A stretch of 7,405 nucleotides of DNA from an uncultured Lachnospiraceae bacterium (GTDB lineage: Bacteria > Bacillota > Clostridia > Lachnospirales > Lachnospiraceae). The first letter of the stretch is position 1. Each line of letters begins with the position of its first letter. Position numbers and translations under genes: made by a program. The notes below the pieces were generated by a model. It worked only from the letters and a program-made list of their open reading frames with translations, was not told the origin of the DNA and did no database searches. Shown here piece after piece: positions 1 through 6,159 of this stretch. The stretch lies in assembly GCA_910578475.1 (NCBI GenBank), contig CAJTRK010000063.1:1-7405 (forward strand), read 5' to 3'.

Positions 1-171
1 ACAAGACGGGAACCTCGGTTTGCAATCAACCCGGCAGCAGTCCGGCCAATTTCTGATTTGCAAATGATACCCCAAAATATGCAATCTGTACCGGGACGCC
101 TCATAAAAGAAGCTTTTTCTGGTAAACTGATACCGACTGTTAAAAAATTCAGGGAAATGAGGTACAAAACC
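1..171 (+). other. Left-edge leader ahead of the chemoreceptor gene
   Basis: No separate gene is recognisable here. The chemoreceptor frame is open through this whole stretch, with no in-frame stop back to base 1. In-frame start codons occur at 58 (TTG), 64, 79 and 157 (ATG), but none has a well-spaced Shine-Dalgarno sequence. I found no -35/-10 pair of acceptable quality. The translated stretch is basic near its end and shows no domain I recognise. It could be a leader or an N-terminal cytoplasmic extension of the receptor. Confidence 0.4.
158..163 (+). promoter_or_regulatory. Ribosome binding site supporting the 172 start
   Basis: The purine run ATGAGG ends 8 nt before the ATG at 172. The competing in-frame ATG at 157 has only an AGGGA-like match about 2 nt away, too close to work well. 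This favours 172 as the start, although longer forms cannot be excluded. Confidence 0.45.
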
Positions 172-2172
172 ATGGGAAGAACCATCAAGGGAAAACTGAC
201 GGTCAGCGTAATCTGCATGGTCGTAGTCAGTATTCTGCTGACTACGGTTGGTATCGTCATCGTTGCCGGAAAACGTCTGATGAAAGACCAGACGGAAGCC
301 TTGCAGATTTATGCGGACAAATATGCGGAAGAAATCAATACATGGATTGAAAATGAAAAAATGCTGGCGGAAGGAGCGGCTAACTGTATAGAGGCGGCTC
401 AAAATGTTGACAAAGAGTTTATCCAGTCCGTTATGAATACCTATGCGGCGGGCAGAAGCGAACTTCTGAATTTGTATTGCGGCACAAAGGAAAGTCTGTT
501 CATACAGTCTAACGCAGAAGCGGAGATACCGGAAGGATATGACCCGGTTCAGCGGGGATGGTATCAGCAGGCGGCCGAGGCGGGGACGGTAATCGTAACA
601 GACCCTTACTGGGATGTGCTGACCAATCAGATGTGTACAACGATTGCGGCTCCTGTATACATAGAGGGCGGACTGAGCGGGGTAATCGGCCTGGATGTGA
701 CGCTCGGCACGGTAACGGACCTGACGGCGAGCATAGATTTTGCCGAAGGCGTATACGGATTTCTGGCGGACAGCGGCGGCCGGTATGTGGCGCATCGGAA
801 TAAAGACTTTGAACCTTCGGAAGACAACGCCGTCAACGTGACGGATATTATGCCCGGACTCGCGGGGCTGATAAACGGAGAAGACAGCGGCGTAACAGAA
901 CTTACCGATTACGACGGAAGCAAGTGTTATTTTGCGACGGCAGATATTGAAAGCAGCCAGTGGAAAATGGGAGTAGTCGTTCCGACGGCCAATGTCAGAA
1001 GCTCCCTGATTGCCATGATTGGGGTGGCGGTTGCCGTTGCGCTTTTGATTACGGTACTTGTGGCCGTTACGATGGCCGGCCTGATAGGAAAGACTTTAGA
1101 GCCGGTGCAAATGTTAAAACAGTTCGCATCCGGTGATTTTTCGGAAAATGTTGTCAGTGAGAAAGGCATTCCCAAAGAATACAAAGACGAGACGGAACAG
1201 ATTCGGACGGCTACAAGAGAAGTACGACAGCAGATACGGGGAATTATTCTGAATACCAAACAGGAAGCGGAAAGTATCGGTACGATAGCGGAAGGCACTT
1301 CTGCCAAAATGACAGTGCTTACAAACGATATTTCCGAAATTGCAGATTCCACGGTTCAGGTATTGAAACAGACGACGGAAGCGAAGGAACTGGCTGAAAA
1401 AATAAAAAGCACCGGTCAGGAACTTTGCGTGGCGGTTGAAGCAGTCGCCCAAAAAGCGGGAGAGGCGGCCAGACAATCAGGCGATATTATGGAACGGGCC
1501 GGAAAACAGCATGAAAATTCCGAGGCATCCAGCGCAGAAGCGGTTACGCTGTATCAGGAAACCAAAGAAGAACTGGAGCAGGCAATTGCAGACAGCCAGA
1601 AAGTGCGGGAAATTGATACGCTTACGGAAGAGATTCTGTCCATCAGTTCACAGACGAATCTTCTGGCTTTAAATGCTTCGATAGAAGCGGCGAGAGCCGG
1701 GGATGCGGGAAAAGGTTTTGCGGTCGTTGCTGATGAGATTCGACAACTGGCGGACCATTCCAAAGTGGCGGTAGACAAAATCCGAAAAGTGACGGAGGGG
1801 GTTGTGCGGAACGTTTCGTTTCTGTCCCAGAGTTCCGGAAGACTGTTGGAATTTATGAATGACAAGGTAATGGCGGATTATCAGAGCATGACACGGTTAG
1901 CCGAGATGTATGAACAGGATGCGGCATTTTACAGCAGCATTTCCGGGGATTTGGGTTCGGCCTCAGCGGAAATGAGCGTCGGCATAACGGGCATCAACCA
2001 ATATATTCTTGCGGTTGCGGAGCTGATAGGAGCGATTGCGGAATATATGCAGGTTATGAAGCAATCCGCGGAAAATTCTGATGAAAATTCCAAAGCCGTT
2101 CTGGCACAGATGGAAGAACTGTCCGGACTGAGCGAAATTTTGAACCAAACGGTAGCATCCTTTAAAGTTTAA
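172..2172 (+). CDS. Methyl-accepting chemotaxis protein with dCache sensor (likely amino-acid type)
   Basis: Transmembrane chemoreceptor expected to bind a ligand outside the cell and control CheA through CheW. Start at 172 (666 aa) is chosen because GAGG lies about 8 nt upstream and the protein then opens with a short basic tail before TM1 (residues ~8-31). The extracellular domain (~32-277) looks like dCache_1, with Y123, R128, W130, Y131, D148 and D175 in the arrangement of the amino-acid-binding dCache_1AA signature. TM2 is at ~278-306, followed by a degenerate HAMP-like segment (LEPVQMLKQFASGDF) and long signalling helices. The hairpin tip is classical (residues 487-530, with SSQTNLLALNASIEAARAG and GFAVVADEIRQLA). 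There is no C-terminal CheR/CheB pentapeptide. It is the first gene of the cassette, 44 nt before the diguanylate cyclase gene. Family is clear; the ligand class is inferred. An upstream start is possible because the frame is open to the window edge. Confidence 0.93.
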   Translation: MGRTIKGKLTVSVICMVVVSILLTTVGIVIVAGKRLMKDQTEALQIYADKYAEEINTWIENEKMLAEGAANCIEAAQNVDKEFIQSVMNTYAAGRSELLNLYCGTKESLFIQSNAEAEIPEGYDPVQRGWYQQAAEAGTVIVTDPYWDVLTNQMCTTIAAPVYIEGGLSGVIGLDVTLGTVTDLTASIDFAEGVYGFLADSGGRYVAHRNKDFEPSEDNAVNVTDIMPGLAGLINGEDSGVTELTDYDGSKCYFATADIESSQWKMGVVVPTANVRSSLIAMIGVAVAVALLITVLVAVTMAGLIGKTLEPVQMLKQFASGDFSENVVSEKGIPKEYKDETEQIRTATREVRQQIRGIILNTKQEAESIGTIAEGTSAKMTVLTNDISEIADSTVQVLKQTTEAKELAEKIKSTGQELCVAVEAVAQKAGEAARQSGDIMERAGKQHENSEASSAEAVTLYQETKEELEQAIADSQKVREIDTLTEEILSISSQTNLLALNASIEAARAGDAGKGFAVVADEIRQLADHSKVAVDKIRKVTEGVVRNVSFLSQSSGRLLEFMNDKVMADYQSMTRLAEMYEQDAAFYSSISGDLGSASAEMSVGITGINQYILAVAELIGAIAEYMQVMKQSAENSDENSKAVLAQMEELSGLSEILNQTVASFKV

Positions 2173-2216
2173 TACAGATGAAGTCTGAAAAAATTATGAA
2201 AAGCTGAAAGAAAGGC

Positions 2217-3614
2217 ATGATTACTGTTATGAAAAAATATGAATCAGAGACGCTGCAGGCGTCGGCTCTATGGAAATTTTATGAAAGAATGCAGGAGAGC
2301 GTCTGTGTGGTCGATATGGACAGTTACGAACTTGTATATGCCAATCGGTACGCTCGAAAGATATATGAAATTGAACCTTTGGAAAAAAGTAAGGGAAAGA
2401 AATGTTATGAACTGTTGAAAGGAAGCTCCGCGCCGTGTACGGCCTGCAATCAGAAAAAGCTGTCGCCGGGATTTTTTCTGGAAGAGGTGCGCTATAATCC
2501 GGTCATCAAAAAGAAGCTTGCATTGAAGGAAACGGTAATCGAAGAAGGCGGAAAACGATACCGATTCGAGCTCGGTGTGGATTTGAGCGCATGGGAACAG
2601 CAGAATAAGGGATATGAAGACAACGAAGAAATGATTAACGAAGGGCTGCGGATTGCCATGATGGAATCCGTTCCCGAAGATTCGATTGCGGCGTTATTGG
2701 AATATCTCGGGCAGTCCTTACACAGTGACAGAGTTTATATTTTTGAGGAAACAGAGGACGGAACTTTCCAAAATACATACGAATGGTGTGCAGGCGGCGT
2801 AACGCCGCAGAAAGAGAATCTGCAAAACGTTTCTTTTCAGGTGGTCAGCTTATGGTATCAGAAATTTATGAAGGACGAGAATGTCATTATTAAAAGCCTG
2901 GAAAGCGTCCGCGAAAAGGATAAGCCTGTCTATGACTATTTAGTGCCGCAGAATATTCATTCGCTTGTAGTCAGTCCGCTTGTCAGGGAAGGAAAAATTA
3001 TCGGGTTTTATGGAGTGGATAACCCGCCGGAGCAGTTTTTGGAACATATTACGACATTGCTGCGGATTCTCGGGCATTTCATCGTTACGATACTGCATCG
3101 GAGAAATCATGTGCGCCGCCTGGAAGAGCTGTGTTTTCAGGACCAGCTCACCGGAATCGGAAACCGCCATGCCATGAACGAATATGTCGGGGCGATGCGG
3201 CCCGGCGTAAACATCGGTGTGCTGTATTGTGACGTGATGGGATTGAAAAGGGTAAACGACCGGAAGGGCCACCGGGAAGGCGATAAACTTTTGATTCGGG
3301 TGGGAGAATGCCTGAAAAAAGTGTTCGAAGGACACGCGCTGTTCCGCATCGGAGGCGACGAATTTCTTGTATTGTGCGAAGGAATTGAAGAAAGAGAACT
3401 GGAAGAACTGGCGGCGTTGCTGGATAAGGAAATGCACCGGAAAAATTCCCTTATGGCAGTCGGCCGCGTATGGCGTGCCCGGAACAACGGGGATATCGAC
3501 CGGCTTCTGAAAGAAGCCGACGAACGGATGTATGAAGATAAAAGAATCCGGTACGCCCAAATTTCCTGTAAGGAGGCGGAGGAAAAACAGAATGAATGCC
3601 TTTATGGAAAATGA
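2217..3614 (+). CDS. PAS-GAF-GGDEF diguanylate cyclase
   Basis: Predicted soluble diguanylate cyclase making c-di-GMP from two GTP. No membrane segment is seen. Domains: an N-terminal PAS (~20-125) with a Cys cluster (C63, C74, C77; pattern GKKCYE then PCTAC), a GAF-like domain (~141-292, with SPLVREGKIIGFYGVDNP), and a GGDEF domain from D309 (DQLTGIGNR) to the end. The catalytic motif RIGGDEF has GGDEF at 379-383; metal/substrate residues D339, N347 and D348 (DVMGLKRVNDRKGH) and the late ADERMYEDK motif are present, so the enzyme should be active. The inhibitory RxxD I-site, expected at 370-373, reads FEGH and is absent. Start 2217 has GAAAG 6 nt upstream; ATG 2229 is an alternative. The last 23 nt overlap the phosphatase gene, suggesting translational coupling. 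Inputs to PAS and GAF are unknown. Confidence 0.93.
   Translation: MITVMKKYESETLQASALWKFYERMQESVCVVDMDSYELVYANRYARKIYEIEPLEKSKGKKCYELLKGSSAPCTACNQKKLSPGFFLEEVRYNPVIKKKLALKETVIEEGGKRYRFELGVDLSAWEQQNKGYEDNEEMINEGLRIAMMESVPEDSIAALLEYLGQSLHSDRVYIFEETEDGTFQNTYEWCAGGVTPQKENLQNVSFQVVSLWYQKFMKDENVIIKSLESVREKDKPVYDYLVPQNIHSLVVSPLVREGKIIGFYGVDNPPEQFLEHITTLLRILGHFIVTILHRRNHVRRLEELCFQDQLTGIGNRHAMNEYVGAMRPGVNIGVLYCDVMGLKRVNDRKGHREGDKLLIRVGECLKKVFEGHALFRIGGDEFLVLCEGIEERELEELAALLDKEMHRKNSLMAVGRVWRARNNGDIDRLLKEADERMYEDKRIRYAQISCKEAEEKQNECLYGK
3570..3582 (+). promoter_or_regulatory. Ribosome binding site of the PP2C phosphatase gene, inside the cyclase ORF
   Basis: AAGGAGGCGGAGG contains two overlapping strong Shine-Dalgarno matches, the nearer ending 9 nt before ATG 3592. 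It lies within the last codons of the diguanylate cyclase and fixes the phosphatase start at 3592, rather than the in-frame ATG at 3532 farther upstream. Confidence 0.75.
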
Positions 3615-4959
3615 AACAGAAGCGAATCTCTATGCGGCAAGGTGCCTGGTTATATGCGCTTTCCTGTGCGCGGCGGCATGGCTTTTAACGGTTTTTCGAA
3701 TTTTTATTCTGCCTCTTGAAATCGTGAATCCGACGATGCCGGTAATTATATTTTTCTTTCTGATACCGGCATTGATTTGCAGGAGGACCGGAGGGAAAAA
3801 GGGATGGGTAAAATATGCCATCCTGTTTTGCTCGGTTATGGGGATTTTCATCCTGTCCAGCGCCATGCCAAAACATGGCGTCATGGCCTGGACGATGCCG
3901 CTCATGCTGAGCTGCCATTATTATTCCAAAAAGCTGAGCAGAATGACGCTTATCGCATCGCAGATATTATTTTCCGCTTCTATTTACATCGGGATGTTTG
4001 TAGGGGAATGGGACCAGATTTTGCTGGATGCCGCTTACTATTCGGGACCGAGAGTCATTACGAAAGAACATCTTTATGATGCGACGATTTTCTTTGTGCT
4101 GACGCGGGCGGCAATACTGCTCGGGCTTTCTTTTATCTGTACGACGCTGGCGGAGCGGACGAGGCGCCTGTTGGAACGTCAGGCAAAAGACAGCGAAGAG
4201 CGTCAGCGTATCGAAACGGAACTGGATGTGGCAAACCGCATTCAGGCGGATATGCTTCCCTGTATTTTTCCGGCTTTTCCGGAGCGGCCGGAATTTGATA
4301 TTTATGCAGTTATGAATCCGGCAAAAGAAGTGGGCGGCGATTTTTATGACTTTTTTATGGTGGATGAGCAGCATCTTGCTGTTGTCATCGCCGATGTGTC
4401 GGGCAAAGGGATTCCGGCCGCGCTTTTTATGGTAATCGGAAAAACGTTGATTAAAGACCATACGAAGCCGGACATCAGTCTCGGAGCGGTTTTTTCGGAA
4501 GTCAATGACCTGCTGTGCGACGCCAACAGCGAAGGGCTGTTCATTACGGCGTTTGAGGGCGTTCTTGACCTGGTGACAGGAGAATTTCATTTTGTGAATG
4601 CCGGACATGAAATCCCGTTTATTGCCAGAGAGGGAGAAGATTATGAACCCTATCGGATAAAACCGGGTTTTGTTCTGGCGGGAATGGAAAATATGAAATA
4701 TCAGGCAGGCAGCATACAGCTTGCGCCCGGAGATAAAATTTTCCAGTATACGGACGGCGTGACGGAGGCGATGAACGGAAAAGAAGAGCTGTACGGTATG
4801 GAGCGGCTCGGCTCCGTGCTACGGATGAATACTGCGAAAAAGCCGGAAGAACTGTTAGCGGCCGTCAAAGAGGATGTGGATGTTTTTGCGGGCGGTGCGC
4901 CGCAGTTTGATGATATTACAATGCTTTGCGTGGAATATGTGAAACGGATGGAAAAATGA
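3592..4959 (+). CDS. Six-TM PP2C-type (SpoIIE/RsbU family) serine phosphatase
   Basis: Predicted membrane phosphatase that dephosphorylates a phospho-STAS protein, most likely the product of 6155-6451, thereby activating it. About six hydrophobic helices (residues ~17-38, 46-63, 73-90, 95-108, 116-136, 168-187) are followed by a charged linker helix ending in ELDVANRIQADMLP, typical just before RsbU-like catalytic domains. The PP2C domain (~237-455) keeps the metal-binding acidic residues: D250 and D253 (GGDFYD), D268 (ADVSGKG), D388 (YTDGVTEA) and D440/D441 (DDIT), plus the NAGH motif. It should therefore be active. No sensor domain beyond the TM bundle is evident, so the signal is probably sensed in the membrane or through partners. 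The gene overlaps the cyclase by 23 nt. Start 3592 gives 455 aa and has an excellent SD. It is not SpoIIE itself: no stage II sporulation context is present and the N-terminus is shorter. Confidence 0.92.
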   Translation: MNAFMENETEANLYAARCLVICAFLCAAAWLLTVFRIFILPLEIVNPTMPVIIFFFLIPALICRRTGGKKGWVKYAILFCSVMGIFILSSAMPKHGVMAWTMPLMLSCHYYSKKLSRMTLIASQILFSASIYIGMFVGEWDQILLDAAYYSGPRVITKEHLYDATIFFVLTRAAILLGLSFICTTLAERTRRLLERQAKDSEERQRIETELDVANRIQADMLPCIFPAFPERPEFDIYAVMNPAKEVGGDFYDFFMVDEQHLAVVIADVSGKGIPAALFMVIGKTLIKDHTKPDISLGAVFSEVNDLLCDANSEGLFITAFEGVLDLVTGEFHFVNAGHEIPFIAREGEDYEPYRIKPGFVLAGMENMKYQAGSIQLAPGDKIFQYTDGVTEAMNGKEELYGMERLGSVLRMNTAKKPEELLAAVKEDVDVFAGGAPQFDDITMLCVEYVKRMEK

Positions 4960-4993
4960 GAACGTCGGGTAGAAAAGGATTGGAGGAAGCGGC

Positions 4994-5449
4994 ATGGACA
5001 AATCAATCGTGCAGGCATTTCATGCGGAAGAAATCATACAGAAAGAGGGTGAGACTTATGAGGAAATGTATAAGATTTTATCCGGTTCGGTTGCCCTTTA
5101 TAATCGATATGGCGAAAAAGACGAATTTCTGATTGGCATTTATTCCAAATCCAAATGTTTCGGAGAACTGGGCATATTATCAGGGCAGCCTTCGATTTAT
5201 ACGGCTGTCGCGTATGATGAAGTTCTCGCAATGCGTATTACAAGAGATTCGTTGGAAGAGTTTGTTCGAAATAATCCGAAAAATGCGATAGATATCATGC
5301 AGAATATGACACATACCGTGAAAGTCATGCAGAAAAACATCAATCTTCTGTTGGATGATATTTATGAGAAACAGAATTTGAACAAACTCCGGACGGAAGA
5401 CATAAAAAGAAAGATTATGCAGTACAGCATCAGCGGACTGCATATCTGA
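4994..5449 (+). CDS. Stand-alone cyclic-nucleotide-binding-fold protein, no HTH
   Basis: A 151-aa protein matching the CRP-type cNMP-binding beta-barrel: YKILSGSVALYNRYG, then a phosphate-binding-cassette-like FGELGILSGQPSIYTAVA (G57, E58), then ITRDSLEEFVRNNP and a long C-terminal helix (~100-150). The CRP/FNR winged helix that would follow is missing, so it is not a DNA-binding regulator by itself. The cassette arginine that contacts the cyclic phosphate (PR[ST]A in classical members) is S67 here, so cAMP/cGMP binding is doubtful; it may bind another ligand or act as a protein-interaction module. SD GGAGG ends 7 nt before the ATG. It sits 34 nt after the phosphatase and 33 nt before the kinase gene, implying a role in the partner switch. 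Fold assignment is firm; function is unknown. Confidence 0.85.
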   Translation: MDKSIVQAFHAEEIIQKEGETYEEMYKILSGSVALYNRYGEKDEFLIGIYSKSKCFGELGILSGQPSIYTAVAYDEVLAMRITRDSLEEFVRNNPKNAIDIMQNMTHTVKVMQKNINLLLDDIYEKQNLNKLRTEDIKRKIMQYSISGLHI

Positions 5450-5482
5450 TAGAAAAGCAGAAGGGGAAGGAGATGATGTAAA

Positions 5483-5890
5483 ATGAGGGAATTGATGCTT
5501 GACGCCACGGTTGAAAATATAATGTTTGTAACGGAATTTGTGGATGAACAGCTGGAGCAGTATGGATGTTCTGTGAAAGCACAGATGCAGATTAATATCG
5601 CCATAGACGAATTATTCGGAAATATTGCACATTATGCTTATCAGCCGGAAATCGGCCCTGTCACCGTAAGGGTGGAGGTGACGAAGGAACCGTTGGCGGT
5701 TATTATAACGTTTATTGATAAGGGCGTGCCCTATGACCCGCTGCAGACCGCCGACCCGAATATTGCGCTTTCCGCAGAGGAACGGGAGTTTGGAGGGCTT
5801 GGCATCTATATGGTCAAAAAGAGCATGGATGAAGTTACCTATGAATATCGGGAAGGAAAGAACATTCTGACAATCAAAAAGAAGATGTGA
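5483..5890 (+). CDS. RsbW/SpoIIAB-like ATP-binding anti-sigma-type serine kinase
   Basis: A 135-aa GHKL (HATPase_c_2) protein expected to phosphorylate the STAS partner and to bind either it or a target protein. Visible motifs are the N box (AIDELFGNIAHYAY, E43 and N47), the G1 box (FIDKGVPYDP, D79 and G81) and the G2 region (EFGGLGIYMVKKSMDEVTYEY region, G104/G105/G107). All ATP-site features are present and the length is normal for the family. Start 5483 has AAGGAG 10 nt upstream; the gap contains a tiny ATGATGTAA ORF, and ATG 5495 is an alternative start. No sigma factor gene is adjacent, so the target held by this kinase is unknown. With the PP2C phosphatase and STAS genes it completes a partner-switching set. 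Confidence 0.92.
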   Translation: MRELMLDATVENIMFVTEFVDEQLEQYGCSVKAQMQINIAIDELFGNIAHYAYQPEIGPVTVRVEVTKEPLAVIITFIDKGVPYDPLQTADPNIALSAEEREFGGLGIYMVKKSMDEVTYEYREGKNILTIKKKM

Positions 5891-5907
5891 AACAAAATCA
5901 GTGGGAT

Positions 5908-5914
5908 GGAGGAG
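5908..5914 (+). promoter_or_regulatory. Ribosome binding site deciding a GTG start
   Basis: GGAGGAG lies 6 nt before GTG 5921. The alternative in-frame ATG at 5906 has no Shine-Dalgarno sequence and would itself overlap this site, so GTG 5921 is the better start for the Cys-rich gene. Confidence 0.65.
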
Positions 5915-5920
5915 ATAAGA

Positions 5921-6112
5921 GTGGAAGAATGCAGTAATAGCAGGCCATGTACATGTACATATGATTGTCCGAGGCATGGAAGATGCTGTGAGTGCGTGGC
6001 GCATCACCGCGATAATCATGAGGGTGTTCCCGGATGTTTCTTTTCACCGGAGGCGGAAGCGACCTATGACAGAAGCGTTGAGGCTTTGTGCCGTGACAGA
6101 GGGATACTGTGA
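5921..6112 (+). CDS. Small nine-cysteine protein, DUF6485-like
   Basis: A 63-residue cytosolic-looking protein (68 if started at ATG 5906) with nine cysteines: C4, C10, C12, C16, C22, C23, C25, C39 and C57. The core reads PCTCTYDCPRHGRCCECV followed by HHRDN, a VPGCFF motif, and a C-terminal TYDRSVEALC segment. This is the pattern I associate with DUF6485, short clostridial proteins of unknown function; the assignment is from memory of the family pattern. Clustered CxC, CxxxC and CCxC with His residues suggests a Zn or Fe-S site, which is inference. No signal peptide is present. It lies 30 nt after the kinase gene and 42 nt before the STAS gene, so it is embedded in the partner-switch cassette. 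A longer overlapping ORF in another frame (5961-6158) lacks any recognisable pattern and I do not accept it. Confidence 0.75.
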   Translation: MEECSNSRPCTCTYDCPRHGRCCECVAHHRDNHEGVPGCFFSPEAEATYDRSVEALCRDRGIL

Positions 6113-6113
6113 A

Positions 6114-6159
6114 AAAGGCATGGTTATTTATATGAGAAAGGCAGGATTATCATTATGAC
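6114..6159 (+). repeat. Imperfect 23-bp tandem repeat carrying two translation-start regions
   Basis: Two adjacent units (6114-6136 and 6137-6159) both begin AAAGGCA and both carry ATG at the same offset; 17 of 23 positions agree by eye. The second unit contains the SD-like AGGA and the ATG (6155) of the STAS gene. The ATG of the first unit (6132) opens an 8-codon ORF (MRKAGLSL) whose TGA at 6156-6158 overlaps the STAS start as ATGA. Confidence 0.5.

Noticed and set aside
2173..2216. Promoter or terminator between the chemoreceptor and cyclase genes
   Set aside because: No stem-loop with T-run and no convincing -35/-10 pair; the gap fits an operon junction.
2940..3560. Long - strand ORF (206 codons) antisense to the cyclase
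   Set aside because: It is a shadow of the GGDEF coding strand and shows no motif of its own.
3967..4608. Long - strand ORF (213 codons) antisense to the phosphatase
   Set aside because: The opposite strand encodes an unmistakable PP2C domain; the antisense translation is His/Arg/Phe-rich with no domain, as expected of a shadow frame.
3592..4959. Identification of the phosphatase as SpoIIE
   Set aside because: SpoIIE has about ten TM helices and a central FtsZ-binding region; this protein has about six TM helices and a short linker, so only the catalytic family is shared.
5948..5961. Palindromic ATGTACATGTACAT inside the Cys-rich gene
   Set aside because: It is accounted for by the codons for Cys-Thr-Cys-Thr in the conserved core and lies well inside a gene, so an operator role is not supported.
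5961..6158. A 65-codon + strand ORF overlapping the Cys-rich gene
   Set aside because: It runs out of frame through the Cys-rich gene, has no recognisable domain and no good SD. Only its last codons matter, as the possible 8-12 residue leader before the STAS gene.
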